A stretch of DNA of 64,000 bases from Stichopus chloronotus (lineage: Eukaryota; Echinodermata; Holothuroidea; Aspidochirotida; Stichopodidae), in assembly GCA_021234535.1 (NCBI GenBank), contig CM037836.1, positions 12,569,111 to 12,633,110 of the forward strand, written 5' to 3'. Positions within the stretch are counted from its first letter, which is position 1; the number at the start of each line of letters is the position of its first letter. The notes below the pieces were generated by a model, which did not search any database, was not told the origin of the DNA, and saw only the letters and a list, made by a program, of their open reading frames with translations. This document shows, in pieces, positions 14,092-28,410 of this stretch. The position numbers and the translations under genes were made by a program.

Positions 14092-14107
14092 GGGGGGGGG
14101 GGGGGGG
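14092..14107 (+). repeat. Poly-G tract (G16), preceded by (GT)n
   Basis: A short GGTGTGTGTGT stretch leads into sixteen consecutive G and then GAGGAGACG. Confidence 0.95.
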
Positions 14108-17100
14108 AGGAGACGCGAGTTGGTGGTTACTCTGTAATCTTTAAAAGCTTTTTTTTTTTTACTTTCATAAACGTTTTACTACTACAACGAAAATAATAAT
14201 TTCAGTGTCCTAAAGTTAAGTTAGCATACAGCCATATACCATACAGCCTACTGCCCATTTCACCCAAAGTTAAGAGATATTTCTATTTTTTCCAAATGCA
14301 TTCACTTGATTTTATAAGGAAAAGGTACCAACAAATTTAGTTGATTAAAAGAAAAACAAATCTAAAGCTCTGATGCTGACACCGTTAAGGAAAAACCTGC
14401 ACCCGGCATGGACTCATTCGATTGAAACTTAACCTCAGGGTGGGAAAAAAATCTCAATCACCTTTTCCCTAGCTAACGTAATATTAACCAAAAAAAAATA
14501 GTGCGCCATTGTTATTGAGTTTTTCTTTCCATTCAAATATATTAATTAAGTCTCCTTACAAAATTATTCGCTGTTGACGATGTCGACTATAACATCCCGT
14601 TCAGTGCATCAGTTTTAATAATCCCCCTTTGTTTTTCTTCTCTCTTTGGATTTCGTTCTCAATTTAATCAAGCAGGACGCTGGCCGACCATCTCACTCCG
14701 TCTGTTTGTAGTGTCCAATAACTTAACCAAGGGTCTGTAGGCTATACAAGAAATACTTTGAGGTCGTGTAACATAACGGTGTCACGTTTCCACCTTGACA
14801 ATGGGTTCGTCCTCAGTATAGAAATCAGGCTCTAAAGCTGTGATCAATGTAAACATATGTAGGACACTGCAGTATAGGCTCACAAACAAACTTAGAATTT
14901 AAGGTCAGTTCACGGCCGTGGGGTTGGGGTGAACACGAGAGATAAGGAAAAGTATTTGTAATATTCAGCGAGTCATCTATGGTTATGTCAGTGTTGCTCG
15001 ATGGACCATAGAGCCGCAGGACTTGTCAAGATGAAGCTTAGCGTATTTATTCTAAGAAACGTATTGTTCTATATCTGGCCTTATACTCTAATTCTGACAC
15101 TTCTAAGCCAAACTGGACGGAGATATTTATTGAATAGCGTGTAAAACTCATTGCGAGGTTTGGGATCACATGATCACATTCTGTTACATGCATCAGTTTC
15201 AGTTGTAACAATTTTACTGATGTTTTGTTATCATATATAACTTACGTGCTGGAATTATTTATGTAACATATTAACAAACCTTTAGCGCTTTTTTATTCAT
15301 GTTTAAAATAGGGTAAGAGCCTTGCATCGTTTGTTCAATGAAATTCGTATCTGCGGGGGGTCTCAGTGAATAGTGAGCTTCCGGTAAGAGTATAGTCTAC
15401 TGGTTTTAATGGTTCCATGGTACTTTAATTAATTGAGAAAAAAAGTCCCTACAGGTTTCGTAATATATATTGCAAGCATCACAGTGTAATTAAGCCAGTG
15501 TCTGAAATTGCTCCAATCACACACAAACACATGCATCATTTTGATTGAGCTAGGCCTTCAATCGAATCATATTTACGACAATATGTTCCTACGCGAAACC
15601 ATTGATGACAAGCAGAAAAACATTTTTTTGAAATATTAATATGGCATTTTAAATCATAGCCTGTACTTAAATTTCTTACTATAACCAAACAATTTGGTAG
15701 CACCTGCAATCAAAATGAAAAATAATTTTAAAAAACGCCATAGTATGAATTAGCAATTACGTTTGATATATCTTTCCACAAAGGCAGAAATCTGTAACTC
15801 AGAGAGCAAAACAAATTTTGCAACCAAAATCCAAAATCGCCAGAAGAACTCATTGCTATTTCCGAATAAAATATAAACAAAAAAACGTTTGACAACCTCG
15901 CAGACTGAAAGTTATACCAAACAACAGCATAACAAATTTTGTTATCCCTGTTTCATCAGCGCTCAGACATGAGTACGGGGAGAGAGTGTACAGTAACTTA
16001 ATACTTGAAGTTGGCGAACGCTTGACGTACAGACGACGAATGTATTATTAATAACTCATTCTGTAATTCAACCCAACGTTCCACTTGATAGATCGAAGCA
16101 CGGAGAGGACTTTAATGAAGTAGAGCATTTACGCCCAATTAAGTCCATCCATTGTGATTACGCTGCCTCCTTCTCGTTTGAAAAAATAAGAACGAATGCA
16201 ATGAAAGCTGCTTATATTTTATTGCCGTCGCATCCGTTATTCTATATTGGAACAGTTGGTAAATGTCCAACTGACACTATTCGTACCTTCCTTAAGTGTA
16301 CATTTAACATTTAATTGAAGTAAATCGAAGCACCAACGAATTAGCTCGAAATTGATGGTGTAAATCATTCGATTATGAAATAATTATCAATCTAAAGTAC
16401 CGGTTTAAGCCTTTATGAACAATGGAAAGATTGTTAAGAGGCAAAATTAAGCCATGAGTTGTATACGTAACGCTTACAATGCCTGTAGCAACAGCATGAA
16501 AATATAAATATAGTATGATTCCATGTGATTTAGATCATAAGAGTGTATTAAACATTAACCTGTAATCATGAACGTATATTTTATTGCGCTACCTATTTCA
16601 GACACCCTGGTGAACTAAAACTACAACGAAACTGGTAAAAAAAAAAGACCTTCACAAGACACAGTTCAGAGATTACATTTGCCAGCCATTACAGACACGA
16701 GGTCTTTATCAAGACAGCATTGAACACCATGGCAACAAAAGTTTAACATGAGTTCTAAGTTGATTCTTCAGTTGATAGAAACCCTCCCATTAACTATCAA
16801 TTGGGGATCAATTAGACTGAGATGCCAGGGCTGTTGTTGCGAATACTGGATTTATGATTGCTAATGAACTCATTGCTTAAAACCGTTCACGGAAGGTGGT
16901 TTAAGTTTCCCCATTGTAAGGCATATCTGGATATTGTCTACAACAGAAAAAAAAAATACATGACATTCGATGAATTCCAGTTAAAGGGTCTTGATGATAA
17001 TTTTTACCCCAGCGAAAGGGAAAGGATGGGTGTAGTAGCATCGTGCAGCATGTGTTTGGTATACACCTTGCAAAGGGTTACTACCACACAGCCGAAGTGG

Positions 17101-18961
17101 GCATTTGCTATGCCGTATAAGCAGGGAGTTGTTACAGATGGCTCGACGGGAGGCGGTTGTTACGAATGGCTTCGACCTATGCAGTTTCACTTCCTTCATT
17201 TTGTTATCTCTGCAATTTTCGTTCAACCTAACATCCGGTTGGGCGCGTAGTAGCTGCAGTACCTTTATCTACCCGAGAGCCTTGCCTCAGACTTGATACA
17301 TAGCCTATTCATGAGCAAGACTTGCTTGTAAAAGCAAGTTTTCTTTTCTCTACGATGTTGAAGTTCGCATTGAACAATGATACTTCACAAGTTTTGTGGC
17401 TGCCCGAGAACTTTGAGAGTGGGGTTCTTGAACTAATTATGAATAGAGAAATGGGTCCAACACGGATCTGTTTTAGTAGAGTACTTAGGAACTTAGGGAT
17501 GATCCGTGATCACCATGGGTATTCTCTCCGATTTTGGTTTTGAACGATATCTGAGTATAAGCTGTCTCTGTGTAAGCGAATTCAGCCAATCAAACTAGTC
17601 CGCAAAATCGACTACGGAGCATACTGTGTCGTAGTGATAGAAAATGTACAGCAGCTTTCTATCGTTCAAACTTACCGCAAATTCGGGTATAACTTTGTGT
17701 AAATAAAACAGAAGTATTTGACAAACCTCTTCGCAAAGTTTCATAGTTTCCAGTCTGAGTCGAATTATGATGACAGACCAGCTGATATCAGGAATTTTAA
17801 TTTACTTTTTTTTTTTTTTATTTTTTACCTGTAATGTCCATAGGTGCGCCCACACACCTCTACACAAGTTGTTCAATTACATGTGGTCAGATTGTGTCAT
17901 CAAAATTTTAAAAAAGGCAGCTTCCAGGCCGATCTATGTTATAGAAATTCAAATTACACAAACACCATATTTGAATGAATATGGCGGTGGTGTTCACCGT
18001 ATGTCAGTCTTTCATTTAATGACTTTATTATTTACGTGTGGTCTCCGATGATTTCGGATGATTTGAGTCTTCAGGGAAGGCGCGCCGAAAATGCAGATAG
18101 GCCTAATAATGAACGATGAGGTTTTTCTGACATAAGTCCTGAGAAGTCCCAAACGTACAAGATGACAAGTCACCACAACATGGCTCAAGACCTTACGGTT
18201 GTTTTTCTTGCACTCACATTGAACATTATGCTGCACCTTTTTAAGAAACAACATTTTCGTCTATATTTCTGTAGGAAGAAAGCATATAGCAAAACTGTAC
18301 CGGCAGTCACGATACAAAGATTGAAGATAAACAAGTAAGAAAAACAAAGTGCCCACTGTCCATCTCGTTTAGCCTGTAAAGTGATCTGTCTTCTTCTCTT
18401 GTAAGTGGACGAATGAACCACGTGACAAGGCAGACGTCTTCGTCTAAGTCCCGTATACTTTTCCCGCTATCATCTGAAGTAGTACATGAGTTACATAAAG
18501 GGAGAGAGGATAGAGGCAGAGGGAAGAAATCCCAAGGTCAATGATGCTGGACGCATTAATGTTTCCCATCTTCTATAACCAGAAAAAAAAATTAAGAATA
18601 ATTGCTCGCCATTCTCAATGAGGTGGAAAGGGTAAACAACATTTCGCTCGACCATGACATATTACGAAAATGGAGACACACTCTAGCGGTTTAAAAAGAC
18701 TCTAGAGTTATTTCGATGGTATAGATCGCTTAACCATCTCATTTGACCCTTTGAGTATTGTCAGTATGAGTGGTTCGGGTAGTGTGTTTTTATTGATTCA
18801 ATGTTAACATGCATGGAGGTGGTAACATGATGATAGTACACACAAGGTTACGTTTCATCAACACATTGTGTGGTCACTAGTGTATTTTTCTTTACCTTTA
18901 ACCGTGTTCCTTTCTGACTTATAACAATTCTAAAGTGATTGAGTATGCACTGATAAACCAG

Positions 18962-18991
18962 AAGGATAAGATAATGTTTGATCTTATCTTT
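18962..18991. repeat. Small hairpin (11-bp arms, 8-nt loop)
   Basis: Arms 18962-18972 and 18981-18991 pair at 10 of 11 positions around GATAAGAT/ATCTTATC. Too short to call a gene or element; it may simply be AT-rich chance. Confidence 0.6.
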
Positions 18992-19450
18992 TTGAAATAA
19001 TTAACTCTCAAAATCTTTAAATGTTCACGTGAGGTTATACATGGACGGAATACGTCTTTGGGTGAAGCGAAAATGACAGAAGCTACTTTGAAAAGCAACG
19101 GGATTGGCATAGCAACAGTAAACGCAGAAATCACATTTGAAAATTAACGTTTCTTCCTATAAACGTCTGCATAATGCGAGGTTAGGGTAGAGGCCTCGCT
19201 GGCCGGTGCAATCAAAAACATACTACTCAAATCGTCGTTCACTGGTCGGTATTTAAAATTAGTGAAAATACGCAGCGTATACTTACAAATAACCTACAAC
19301 TGGTCACATCATTGCGGGGACAATGATGCTGAGTTGTTTTTTTTAACTGAATATTCACAGTACTAGTATACTTCCAATTGGCTTGTTCAAAAAAGCACAC
19401 GGTTGATTTGAATGAAAACTGTCAACCACTACGTTAACGTTCTTTGCACG

Positions 19451-19470
19451 TTTTTTTTTTTTTTTTTTTT
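19451..19470 (+). repeat. Poly-T tract (T20)
   Basis: Twenty consecutive T. It could mark the tail of a minus-strand retroposon, but no body of one is visible next to it. Confidence 0.9.
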
Positions 19471-20149
19471 GTTACGTTTTAAATAAGTTGAAATGGTATG
19501 ACAGAATTAAACACATGAAACCTTAATTGTCTGACTGGTGCAATTAAAAGTCTTACTAAACTTTTGAACGTGAAATTTCAATGTTTTTACTTTTAGCCTA
19601 CGCACGCCATTAGCACTTTAACAAAAACATGTCTAAAAGCTCTTACTTTTATTTTGTTTTTTGATTCAGTGCCTCTTACCAGAGTCATTATGCTATTCAA
19701 AAAGACACTTGAGTGGTGTACATTTCTACAACGTCACCTGGAAGGTTTATGTCCGTTTTAAAAATAGTAACCTCTCTTGCCCTAGTGACTCTCTCTCTCT
19801 CCACATCCTATTTTTACCATGCTCCTTTTTTTACTTTCAGAGTAACTTCTACTGAATTTGAACTTCCGTGGCGTCATACATATGCGAATGTCACTCACAA
19901 CAGGGAGTAGCAACACCCTGGTCACAACGAGACTTTGCTCAAAGTAACTTCTGGCCGGAACGTATAAAGACGTAAACTCATTTCTCGACATCAGTTTATG
20001 TCTTGAATGAAGGGCGGCGTTATCTGTTCAGACAGCTGGTCTTAGGGATACATTTTTTAGGTCTACTTACATCATATACGGTATGCAGTTGTCGAGCCTG
20101 TTCAGAAAAGTCACGACTCGGTCTACTTATGGTAGGTTACACAAACTGT

Positions 20150-20380
20150 CACACGCACACACACACGAAACTTTGTTTTCCATTCATTCCGAGGACCTCA
20201 TTGTGCTTTCTTTTGTTTTTTTCTTCCTCAACCCTAACCTTAACAATAGACTGTCTATTGTTAATCTTGAGAGGACCGGAGAAATCTATTGAATTTTCTA
20301 CAGAGGACCTAAAATCTATTGTTTCGGTCCTCGATCCCACCCGAAAACAAGGGCACAAACACACACATACACACATACTT
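20150..20380 (+). repeat. Two (CA)n-type short arrays
   Basis: CACACGCACACACACACG near 20152-20169 and CACAAACACACACATACACACAT near 20355-20378. They create His-Thr runs in the 198-codon frame at 20003-20599, which argues against that frame being a real gene. Confidence 0.8.
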
Positions 20381-20402
20381 ATATACAGGTCAAATGTCCC
20401 AT

Positions 20403-20505
20403 TACGGTGGCACCACGTCAGAACGGCCATTCATACTCCTATTCCGGCCCATTACCGGTGCCAACTAGCTCGTGTTGGCTTCTTGCATGGGAGACACGGA
20501 TGGAA
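20403..20505 (+). repeat. Possible 5S-rRNA-like remnant
   Basis: Two phrases resemble animal 5S rRNA. ACGGTGGCACCACG at 20404-20417 resembles the 5S start region ACGGCCATACCACG, and TTGCATGGGAGAC ending at 20495 resembles TTGGATGGGAGAC from its 3' part. They are about 75 bases apart, against about 70 in 5S genes. The sequence between them fits poorly, so this is not a working 5S gene. It could be a decayed 5S pseudogene, a 5S-derived SINE, or coincidence. Confidence 0.2.
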
Positions 20506-21045
20506 CAGATCATTGAATATGCTGAGAACAACAAAAATGGGGGGTAGCTTTTTGAAAGATCGCACAAGTGAACGTAATAAAAGAAATATGATTTTATGAG
20601 AAAACTGTGCCTATGCAACTTATATTGTTTCATCCGATCGTCAGACATGATACCAACTTCAAAAGTGTTACACACAATAACGATTTAACGAATAACAGAA
20701 GAATACCTATGGATATATCTAAAGATAGATATATCACAATACAGTGCATGATGTACTAATGTTCGACATATTCATACTTTGCAATAAACATTTACTGATA
20801 ATCTTTTTCGTAACAAACGTCTCTGAGAGTGCCATAATTGTTTATATGTATGATACCAGTTCTGCGAAGAACGGTATGTACTGCTATACCAGAGGTCTGG
20901 TCTGCAGTCTCCTTAAACAGAACGATTTTTAGTGTGAAAGACTTATGGAGACATCCAAGTACACCCAACAAGATACCCAAAGGGCCAGATGTAATTTTTC
21001 CTAAAAGATGATTTATTCAGAATCCCTTGCCAAATCCTGATTTCT
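20506..21045. other. Unassigned non-coding DNA
   Basis: Nothing gene-like. It holds a small 9-bp palindromic hairpin (GATATATCT, loop of six, AGATATATC) at 20712-20735. Confidence 0.55.
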
Positions 21046-21399
21046 TTAAAGGGAAATAGGGCGTTTGTTTTACAGAAAACACCCATATTATTAAAACCAA
21101 TGTTTGTGGACGCAGAATGATAGATTATTCAAAACTAGGAAAGGACAGTAGCCTTCTTTTCAGGAAATAAGTTTCTCACAGATAGAAACTCAGTTATTTG
21201 TTGCTCAGCACTAATTTGTTCACCCAAACTTTTCAAAATTCAAATGATGCATCTTCCGTTACTCATCACATGCATAATGTTTTGAGGAGATGAAGCTTTG
21301 TCAGGTGTTTAGTGATGAGACTGGATGGTTTAACAATGACTAAAGTTATTTCTTTTGCACGTCATGTTGGTGTCTTCTAAACGCCCTATTTCCCTTTAA
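21046..21399. mobile_element. TTAA-bounded miniature inverted-repeat transposon
   Basis: A perfect 21-bp inverted repeat marks both ends: 21046-21066 begins TTAAAGGGAAATAGGGCG and 21379-21399 is its exact complement. Just inside, AGAAAACACCCAT on the left and a similar AGAAGACACCAACAT (read on the minus strand) on the right extend the pairing after a small gap. TTAA stands at both outer ends, as expected for the duplicated target of TTAA-specific superfamilies such as piggyBac or Kolobok. The 354-bp body has no transposase frame, so it would be non-autonomous. The repeats are seen directly; the superfamily is inference, and part of the TTAA could belong to the repeat itself. Confidence 0.85.
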
Positions 21400-22213
<814 letters not shown>

Positions 22214-22274
22214 TATAGCTCTTAGCCTAACGCTACATTGAGCACTATCTCTACCGGCAAAAGCCTTACATATC

Positions 22275-22517
<243 letters not shown>

Positions 22518-22519
<2 letters not shown>

Positions 22520-23307
22520 CGGGGTCGCAGGAGCGCCCTAGAACTTAAGGGCTATCAGCGCAGAATGGTTCAATGATCTGCACTGACCTGAAAAACAAAA
22601 TAAGATCCACGGAAAGTCATGACCCACAGCTCTGTGATCAAAAAATATTGGCGTGGTTGATTCGCAGTTGAATTCGAAGCACAGGACATTTCAGTATTGT
22701 CAAATGCTTACCTGATCATACAAAAAATTTCGCTAGCTCCTCGGTTTCACCCACAAACTAAACTTGAAAAATCAACACGTCCTTCACCCTCTAGTGTATG
22801 CGGCTAAATACGTTCTTTCATACACAAAATCATGATTTATCAAGTGACAAGATGAAAACAACCAAAAAAAGTAGGCCACCATCACGTGCTATTGAGCTAC
22901 TGACTGAACTTTTATTTGTTGTGTTTGAAGTATCTCCACTTGTAAATGGAAAACACAAGAAGATTACATCAGTTAGTAACGAAATGTCTAACCAAAACGC
23001 ACGCTTAAAGGAGGATAGGAGTTGTAAAACAAATTTTAGATGAGCTTTTGCTCTTTCTTTCTCCAAATTGAGTAAAGCGTATCAATCTGTTTAACAGATT
23101 TGTGGTAAAAATGATCTGCCAATGATTCTTAGAGCGCTCCCCAGCAGAGGGAAAAAACCGTCAATAATTGAATTTTTCTTTTGTTGTGGCTCGCAAGAAG
23201 ATATTCATGAGTCTGTGATTTATGCCTCTCCATAACTTTGCAGCAGGAATGTTTTTGGTTGAAGGCCATCAATGTCTACCGGCAGAGCCCATGTAAACAT
23301 TTATAAC
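22518..23307. other. Unassigned non-coding DNA
   Basis: Starts with a locally GC-richer stretch (CGGGGTCGCAGGAGCGCCC) next to the TA array, possibly the edge of an old repeat. Two overlapping opposite frames of about 80 codons at 22798-23066 have no recognisable content. Confidence 0.5.
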
Positions 23308-23732
23308 CAGTGTTGTAGTCTAGTCACCACAATCCGAGGCCAAGACTGAGTCCGAGTCACCACTTCCCTCGAGTCCGAGTCACCACTTCCCTCGAGTCCG
23401 AGTCCGAATCACTACCTTCCATGTCCGGGTCACCATGTTTCAAAGCTTGCAAAGTGTTGTACGATATCATATGATCTATTACCCGTATTTGTCTTTTACA
23501 CTGATCTACTAGCTGGTCATAAACACTTTCAAAGGTACAATAATCAATCAAATGGATAAGTTAATCATGTATTTGTATTATCAACACAAGGAACATTTGT
23601 CCAAAAGACTTTCCATTCCTATACAACAGTTGAACTACGGAAGATATACAAATCAAGAAATAGATGGGGTTTTTTTTTAAGAAAAGGAAAGAAATTTTCA
23701 TCTGAAAACAGCGTATAAACGGCAGTTTTTTG
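23308..23732 (+). mobile_element. Dispersed element with GAGTCCGAGTC head, copy 1 (hAT-like)
   Basis: Begins CAGTGTTGTAGTCTAGTCAC, followed by a 23-bp unit GAGTCCGAGTCACCACTTCC plus CTC, repeated at 23348-23370 and 23371-23393 and partly again. Then come CCATGTTTCAAA, GTTGTACGATATCAT, GTCTTTTACACTG and TTAATCATGTATTTGTATT. All of these recur in the same order and orientation at 62131-62524. Within the window this proves a repeated family. The 5' end CAGTG resembles hAT-superfamily termini, and GAGTCC-rich heads are known from hAT elements, but I see no matching 3' terminal repeat or transposase, so the class is inference. The length is roughly 425 bp; the right edge is set only by loss of similarity. 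Confidence 0.8.
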
Positions 23733-26700
23733 AACCATTAGGTAAACATAAACCACATCACAAACGTTTGAAGACCATTGGTGATAGGTGCAGGCAAAAT
23801 TCTCTCTGGTCCAGCGAGCATTTATTCACTGATAAAGAGAAATTATACCACATTTGCAAAGGTATACGGATTCGATGTATATTCCATCAATGGAATGTTT
23901 CGAATTAACATATATGGTTGTGTCTAAGCCTCTTGTTTCTCTTCAAATAAAATAAAATCTCGACAACTAAAAAAAAAAATAACATTGCCCAGATAGTCAC
24001 AATCGTGATGCAAGTTGTTACATCAAAATCTCTCTCTCTTAAAATGACATCGTTCAAATGATCAATAGTGTGTACAGTTTCTTCCAGAGTAAAATGAACT
24101 TTTTCACTTTGGTGTATCGTGACCAGATTTTTACCAGATTTTTAAAAGCTGTGTTAACTGCTTGATGATTGCATAAGTTGGAAGAATCATATTAAATGCA
24201 TTGTAATAAAGTGTCTAGAACTATTGGTGTCCTTCGTGAAATCAAGTTTTTGTATGTCCATTTGAATCGATTACTGATCCTTCAAAAAAGAATCGTATGC
24301 GTAGAAAAGTCCAATTACCTCAGTCACCTTAATAACGATTCCGACTCTAGAACTTTACCAGCCCCATGAAAATTATTCAGTCATTTGAAATGTTTCCATT
24401 ATCCATTTAACGTAATTACGTGGCATCATGTTTTGCTGAATTATTGTGCTTCAGGTATTACGTGGGGTGAGCAGTAAGGGGGTTGTTTGTATTTTCCATT
24501 TATGGTGAACCGGTCTTGTGCAAGCTGATTATCCAGGGTTTTCCATGTCTTCTTTGTATACTGTTTCTCCCATTTTTACCGTATGTTATCCCTTATATTT
24601 TTACCATAGCAGTGGACGTTTTTTTTTCAAAACGTTATTTAAAAACCTTTCCATAATAGGTATATATACGCACTTTGAGGAGGGAAATTATATCTAAATA
24701 TGCCGATAATTTCCACCATTTACCTGGACGATAATCCCGTTTCTGGCATGAAGCTTAACGTTTTCGAATGATTTTTACAGCTATGCGATCTAAAAGTCAA
24801 TTTTTAGAAATCTACTAATCGGGCCGAATACTCAGTAATATTGTACAAAACGTATTATTTTTAAACAAACATGGGTCTAATATACTTGCAACTTGTTAAC
24901 TGGTTTATCTACTGTATTTCCGATCGTTGAAATCTCCCCAGTAAATTTGATTTAAAACCAAATGCCATCTCTTTAAGTTTACATAGGACAGTACCACCAA
25001 CAATGTAAACCTGAGTGCTCGGCAATTATCAATTCCATTTATATAGGAGGTATGAAGGTTAGACACTTAGAAATTGTTTTAATGCATACCTTAATAATAA
25101 CTTAGCTTAAGCGATATCTTAATAAATTTAATGGAGTCTAGAAACCCTGCTTTAATTACCATTTGACAGACGTTAGAAAATATTTACTTTCAGTGCAACT
25201 TTAGCAGAGAGGATATTCATAATATTAATAATATGTATATTATTAACATGCCTAAGGCATTGCCTGTTGTGCACTTTCAAAACCCTACCAGGAAAGAAAT
25301 CATATGGAATAATTGATGTATTAAAGTAAAGAGTAAGTCACTATTCTATAAGTTCCGACCCTCCGACAAGGAATTGATTAAATTCAAATGTTTTTAGACT
25401 AAATTAACAAGCAGTTGCATTACGAACAGCTTACAAGAGTTTATTTAAATTATGGTTTCTTTGACTTCGAACAACGGCTTGATGTCTTCTGCTTTGGACC
25501 CATTCACTGATAGCAGATTATCAAAATAAGGTAACAGAGGATTTGATAATTAAACTCGCCTTTGAAAAAAAGACCCCACAATAGGCTTGCAATTTTTTTT
25601 TTTTTAAAAAAACCTTTGCGTTTTGCCGATAGCTTTACAGAAGTGAAATTTTTAACTATATGGTATAACTATAACATCTTCTTCAGTGGTTCGTTCTCTC
25701 AGTTAAGGAGACTAAACAGCAATTACTTTCGATTTCGCCTTTGGCATAGGATATTAGCTACAAGGTTTGTATATTATGAAATTTACCTTTTGTAAAATTC
25801 CTTGTGAGATAATTGAACATCTGTTTTGAGAATGCCACGTTGTCTTATCTTTTTATTAGATGTAAAGACAGTGTTTATTTCAAGATGTTTATGTTTGCAA
25901 AGTAAGGCTTCTTCTTTTCTGGATAACAAAATGCTCGAGCATCTATCTGATTTCTTGATTCCCCATTTAATTGTTTTAGTGTATATTAGACAAATAAAAC
26001 CCAGAGAAAATGGTTGTCTGTATTATCTGTCGAAGAACTCAATTCCAAAAAAAAAAATATATACTCTTTTTCTAATACATTATACCATACTGTTGTCATA
26101 AGGAGAATTCTTAGTTATGTCCGTGAGCGTTTGGCAAAACCGCTGCGAAAACATCTTGTGTCTTTCTACTCTAAACGAGTGCTATTTAAGAGGTAAATAT
26201 TTATATCTATACTTATATTTAGATATATGTGGATGCATTTTCTCCAGTTATTCGCAGAGAACAGAGAAAGTTCCTTCGCACATAGACAATAAAGGTTTAA
26301 TTCCAAATCAGTGTAAAATATTTTTTTCTAGTGAAAGATTATTGTAGAACTAAAACAATTTAACACTGTAATTATATTGATGGCGTCAAATATGAACTTC
26401 AGCACAAGTTTCTCTCCTGACATAACTTTCCCCTATATTGTGTAATAATTTAGCAAATCCCCTTAAAGACAATCGTAAGAATATATAAATTGTTAAGGTG
26501 CTGTAATATACACTGCAGATCTGTTCCAGAATGTACTGAGCAGAATTCCAGATTATTCTTACTTGTTGCATCAAAGGTTCTGGGTTGTTTAATTTTACGA
26601 CTCCTTGAGGCACACGCCTTTAAACTCTGTTGAATGGTGTTTATGTTTCTAGGCATTACTCGAATTATGGAGACTGTTCCAGAACTCTGTAAATTATATA

Positions 26701-28410
26701 TTATTGATTTAAACTTTTAACTGTAGCCATTTTGCTCTCTGTTCTGAAGAAGGTTTCAAGGGGAACCGAAAATTTCGAATGTAATCCTTTAATTACTTCG
26801 TACTCTTCAAGTCTACCAGTTATGTTTTTATTTATATACAGTTTAACCGTACATAAACAACCGTATAACCGTATATTACATTATACCGTATGTGTACAAC
26901 GTAAGTCCAGAGTTGTCACCAGTTACCATCTCACCATGTTGCTTCCCTCTCTTACATTAGTAAGTTCTTAAGACGTAATTACTTGAACATCATGATCATC
27001 CTAGCCTAATCAAGAAGTAGCTTGTAAATCGTAAACTGAAGCTGTCTGAATCTAAAGTCTTACCGAAAAGTTAAGACTCTCATAAAAACTTAAGTCAACA
27101 ACATTCCTTTTTTCATCTAAGTATCAGAGATAATGGTCTAACCTATGTTGATCAGATGTTTGTGGTATAATATGTTATGTTATAGTATAAGCAAAAGGGG
27201 TCTGTAAAGCTTCTAAAGTGAAGGCAAGCATTGATTGCACAACGGCCAAAGCGTTCAACCCTTTAATGTCAATCAATATTATTCTTTGTGAAAAGTTTCT
27301 GAAACCTGTAACGCCATTTTAATTTTTTCCTCACAGTGCAATACTTTGTGGATTATAAAGATATAGCATTTAATTGTATATTCTCTGCTTGAGGATATTT
27401 CTTCTTTTCTTTATTTTTCATATTGTTGTTTACTGATAACCAAAAACGTATACCGAGGAAACCAAGTTTTACTGATCTTTCACTGATGTCACATTTTAAT
27501 GACATTAACTTCCATATGGAATTTGTTTGCCCACATAAACTTTGAAAGAATTTATGACTTCTCATGTGCCAGTAGGCACTCCCTGTTTCTACCCCTCCCC
27601 CAGAGAGTCTTACCCTGGCTGTGGTCCCGAAACTTCAAAAAGAAACTTCAGAAACTTGAACCATGCATCATCGACCATTTGTCGTATCGAAAATACTTAT
27701 AACATGTTTGAGTCACCTGAGAATTGGCTATTACTGTCCGCGTATCCGCCTGATGATTATTCATGACGGCTTCCCATCTCGTCCCGTGTATGTAATCAAT
27801 ATGTACCTCAGTCTGTTATTGTAATTTATCTTTGCAACTAGTAGCGTAAATCACGATAATACATCGTCTGTAGACAGCATAGCGTAGTTTCACGTACATC
27901 CTTCACGGGAATGTGCAGAATAAATTACTTCAAGCAGACGACTGTCAATAAATCAATGGCAACTCGCTCGATCTTGTGTGAGATGTCGTGGGTTGTAAAT
28001 ATTGACTCAAAGGGGACCGGCACAGATACCAAAATAAAACTTCTATCTTCTTGGTCAAGCTCTTCATGCTGTGACCGTCCATACTCAAAGTAAAAAAAAG
28101 TAATGTTATAGCGATCTCTACAAGAAGACAGAACGTATTTGTCCAATATGTAAATACGTTTACAATGTAATGAAAGCAATGGAAGAAACGGAAAATTAGT
28201 CCAGAGCAGCATGGAAGATACAATTTCCCAAGAATTTTCAAAATGGAGCGCTTAAATCACTGGGATGATAAATAATGTTTATGTAAGTGATAACAGTCCA
28301 CTAAATGTACATAGAAAGGTTGAGAAACGAATGAACATTACTTGAGGTAAAAAAATTGAATTAGGCATTTCATTGTAGCAAAATTTAGCACTGCGTAAAG
28401 CATGCACACT
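23733..28410. other. Unassigned non-coding DNA
   Basis: AT-rich throughout, no gene recognised. Local structure: ACCAGATTTTT twice in tandem near 24121-24145, and a 22-bp near-perfect palindrome TTAATAATAT-GT-ATATTATTAA at 25225-25246. Numerous frames of 60-98 codons near 25.5-28.2 kb are unrecognisable, and many lie opposite each other. Confidence 0.5.
25225..25246. repeat. AT-rich palindrome (10-bp arms)
   Basis: Arms 25225-25234 and 25237-25246 are exact complements around a 2-nt centre. Short and AT-only; probably incidental, though such sequences can extrude as cruciforms. Confidence 0.7.

Larger units (their letters stand above)
14108..20145. other. Unassigned non-coding DNA
   Basis: Six kilobases without a supported gene. 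A 130-codon plus frame at 16858-17250 is the longest here. It has no motif I recognise, and a frame of 81 codons runs opposite to it. A T20 run lies at 19451-19470. A small perfect-looking hairpin lies at 18962-18991. Confidence 0.5.

Noticed and set aside
16858..17250. 130-codon plus-strand frame
   Set aside because: No recognisable motif, unrelated frames on the other strand, no splice context.
20003..20599. 198-codon open frame on the plus strand, the longest in the window
   Set aside because: It crosses two CA-repeat arrays that supply His-Thr runs, shows no recognisable domain, and has an unrelated 93-codon frame opposite. Its length is within chance for 64 kb of such DNA.
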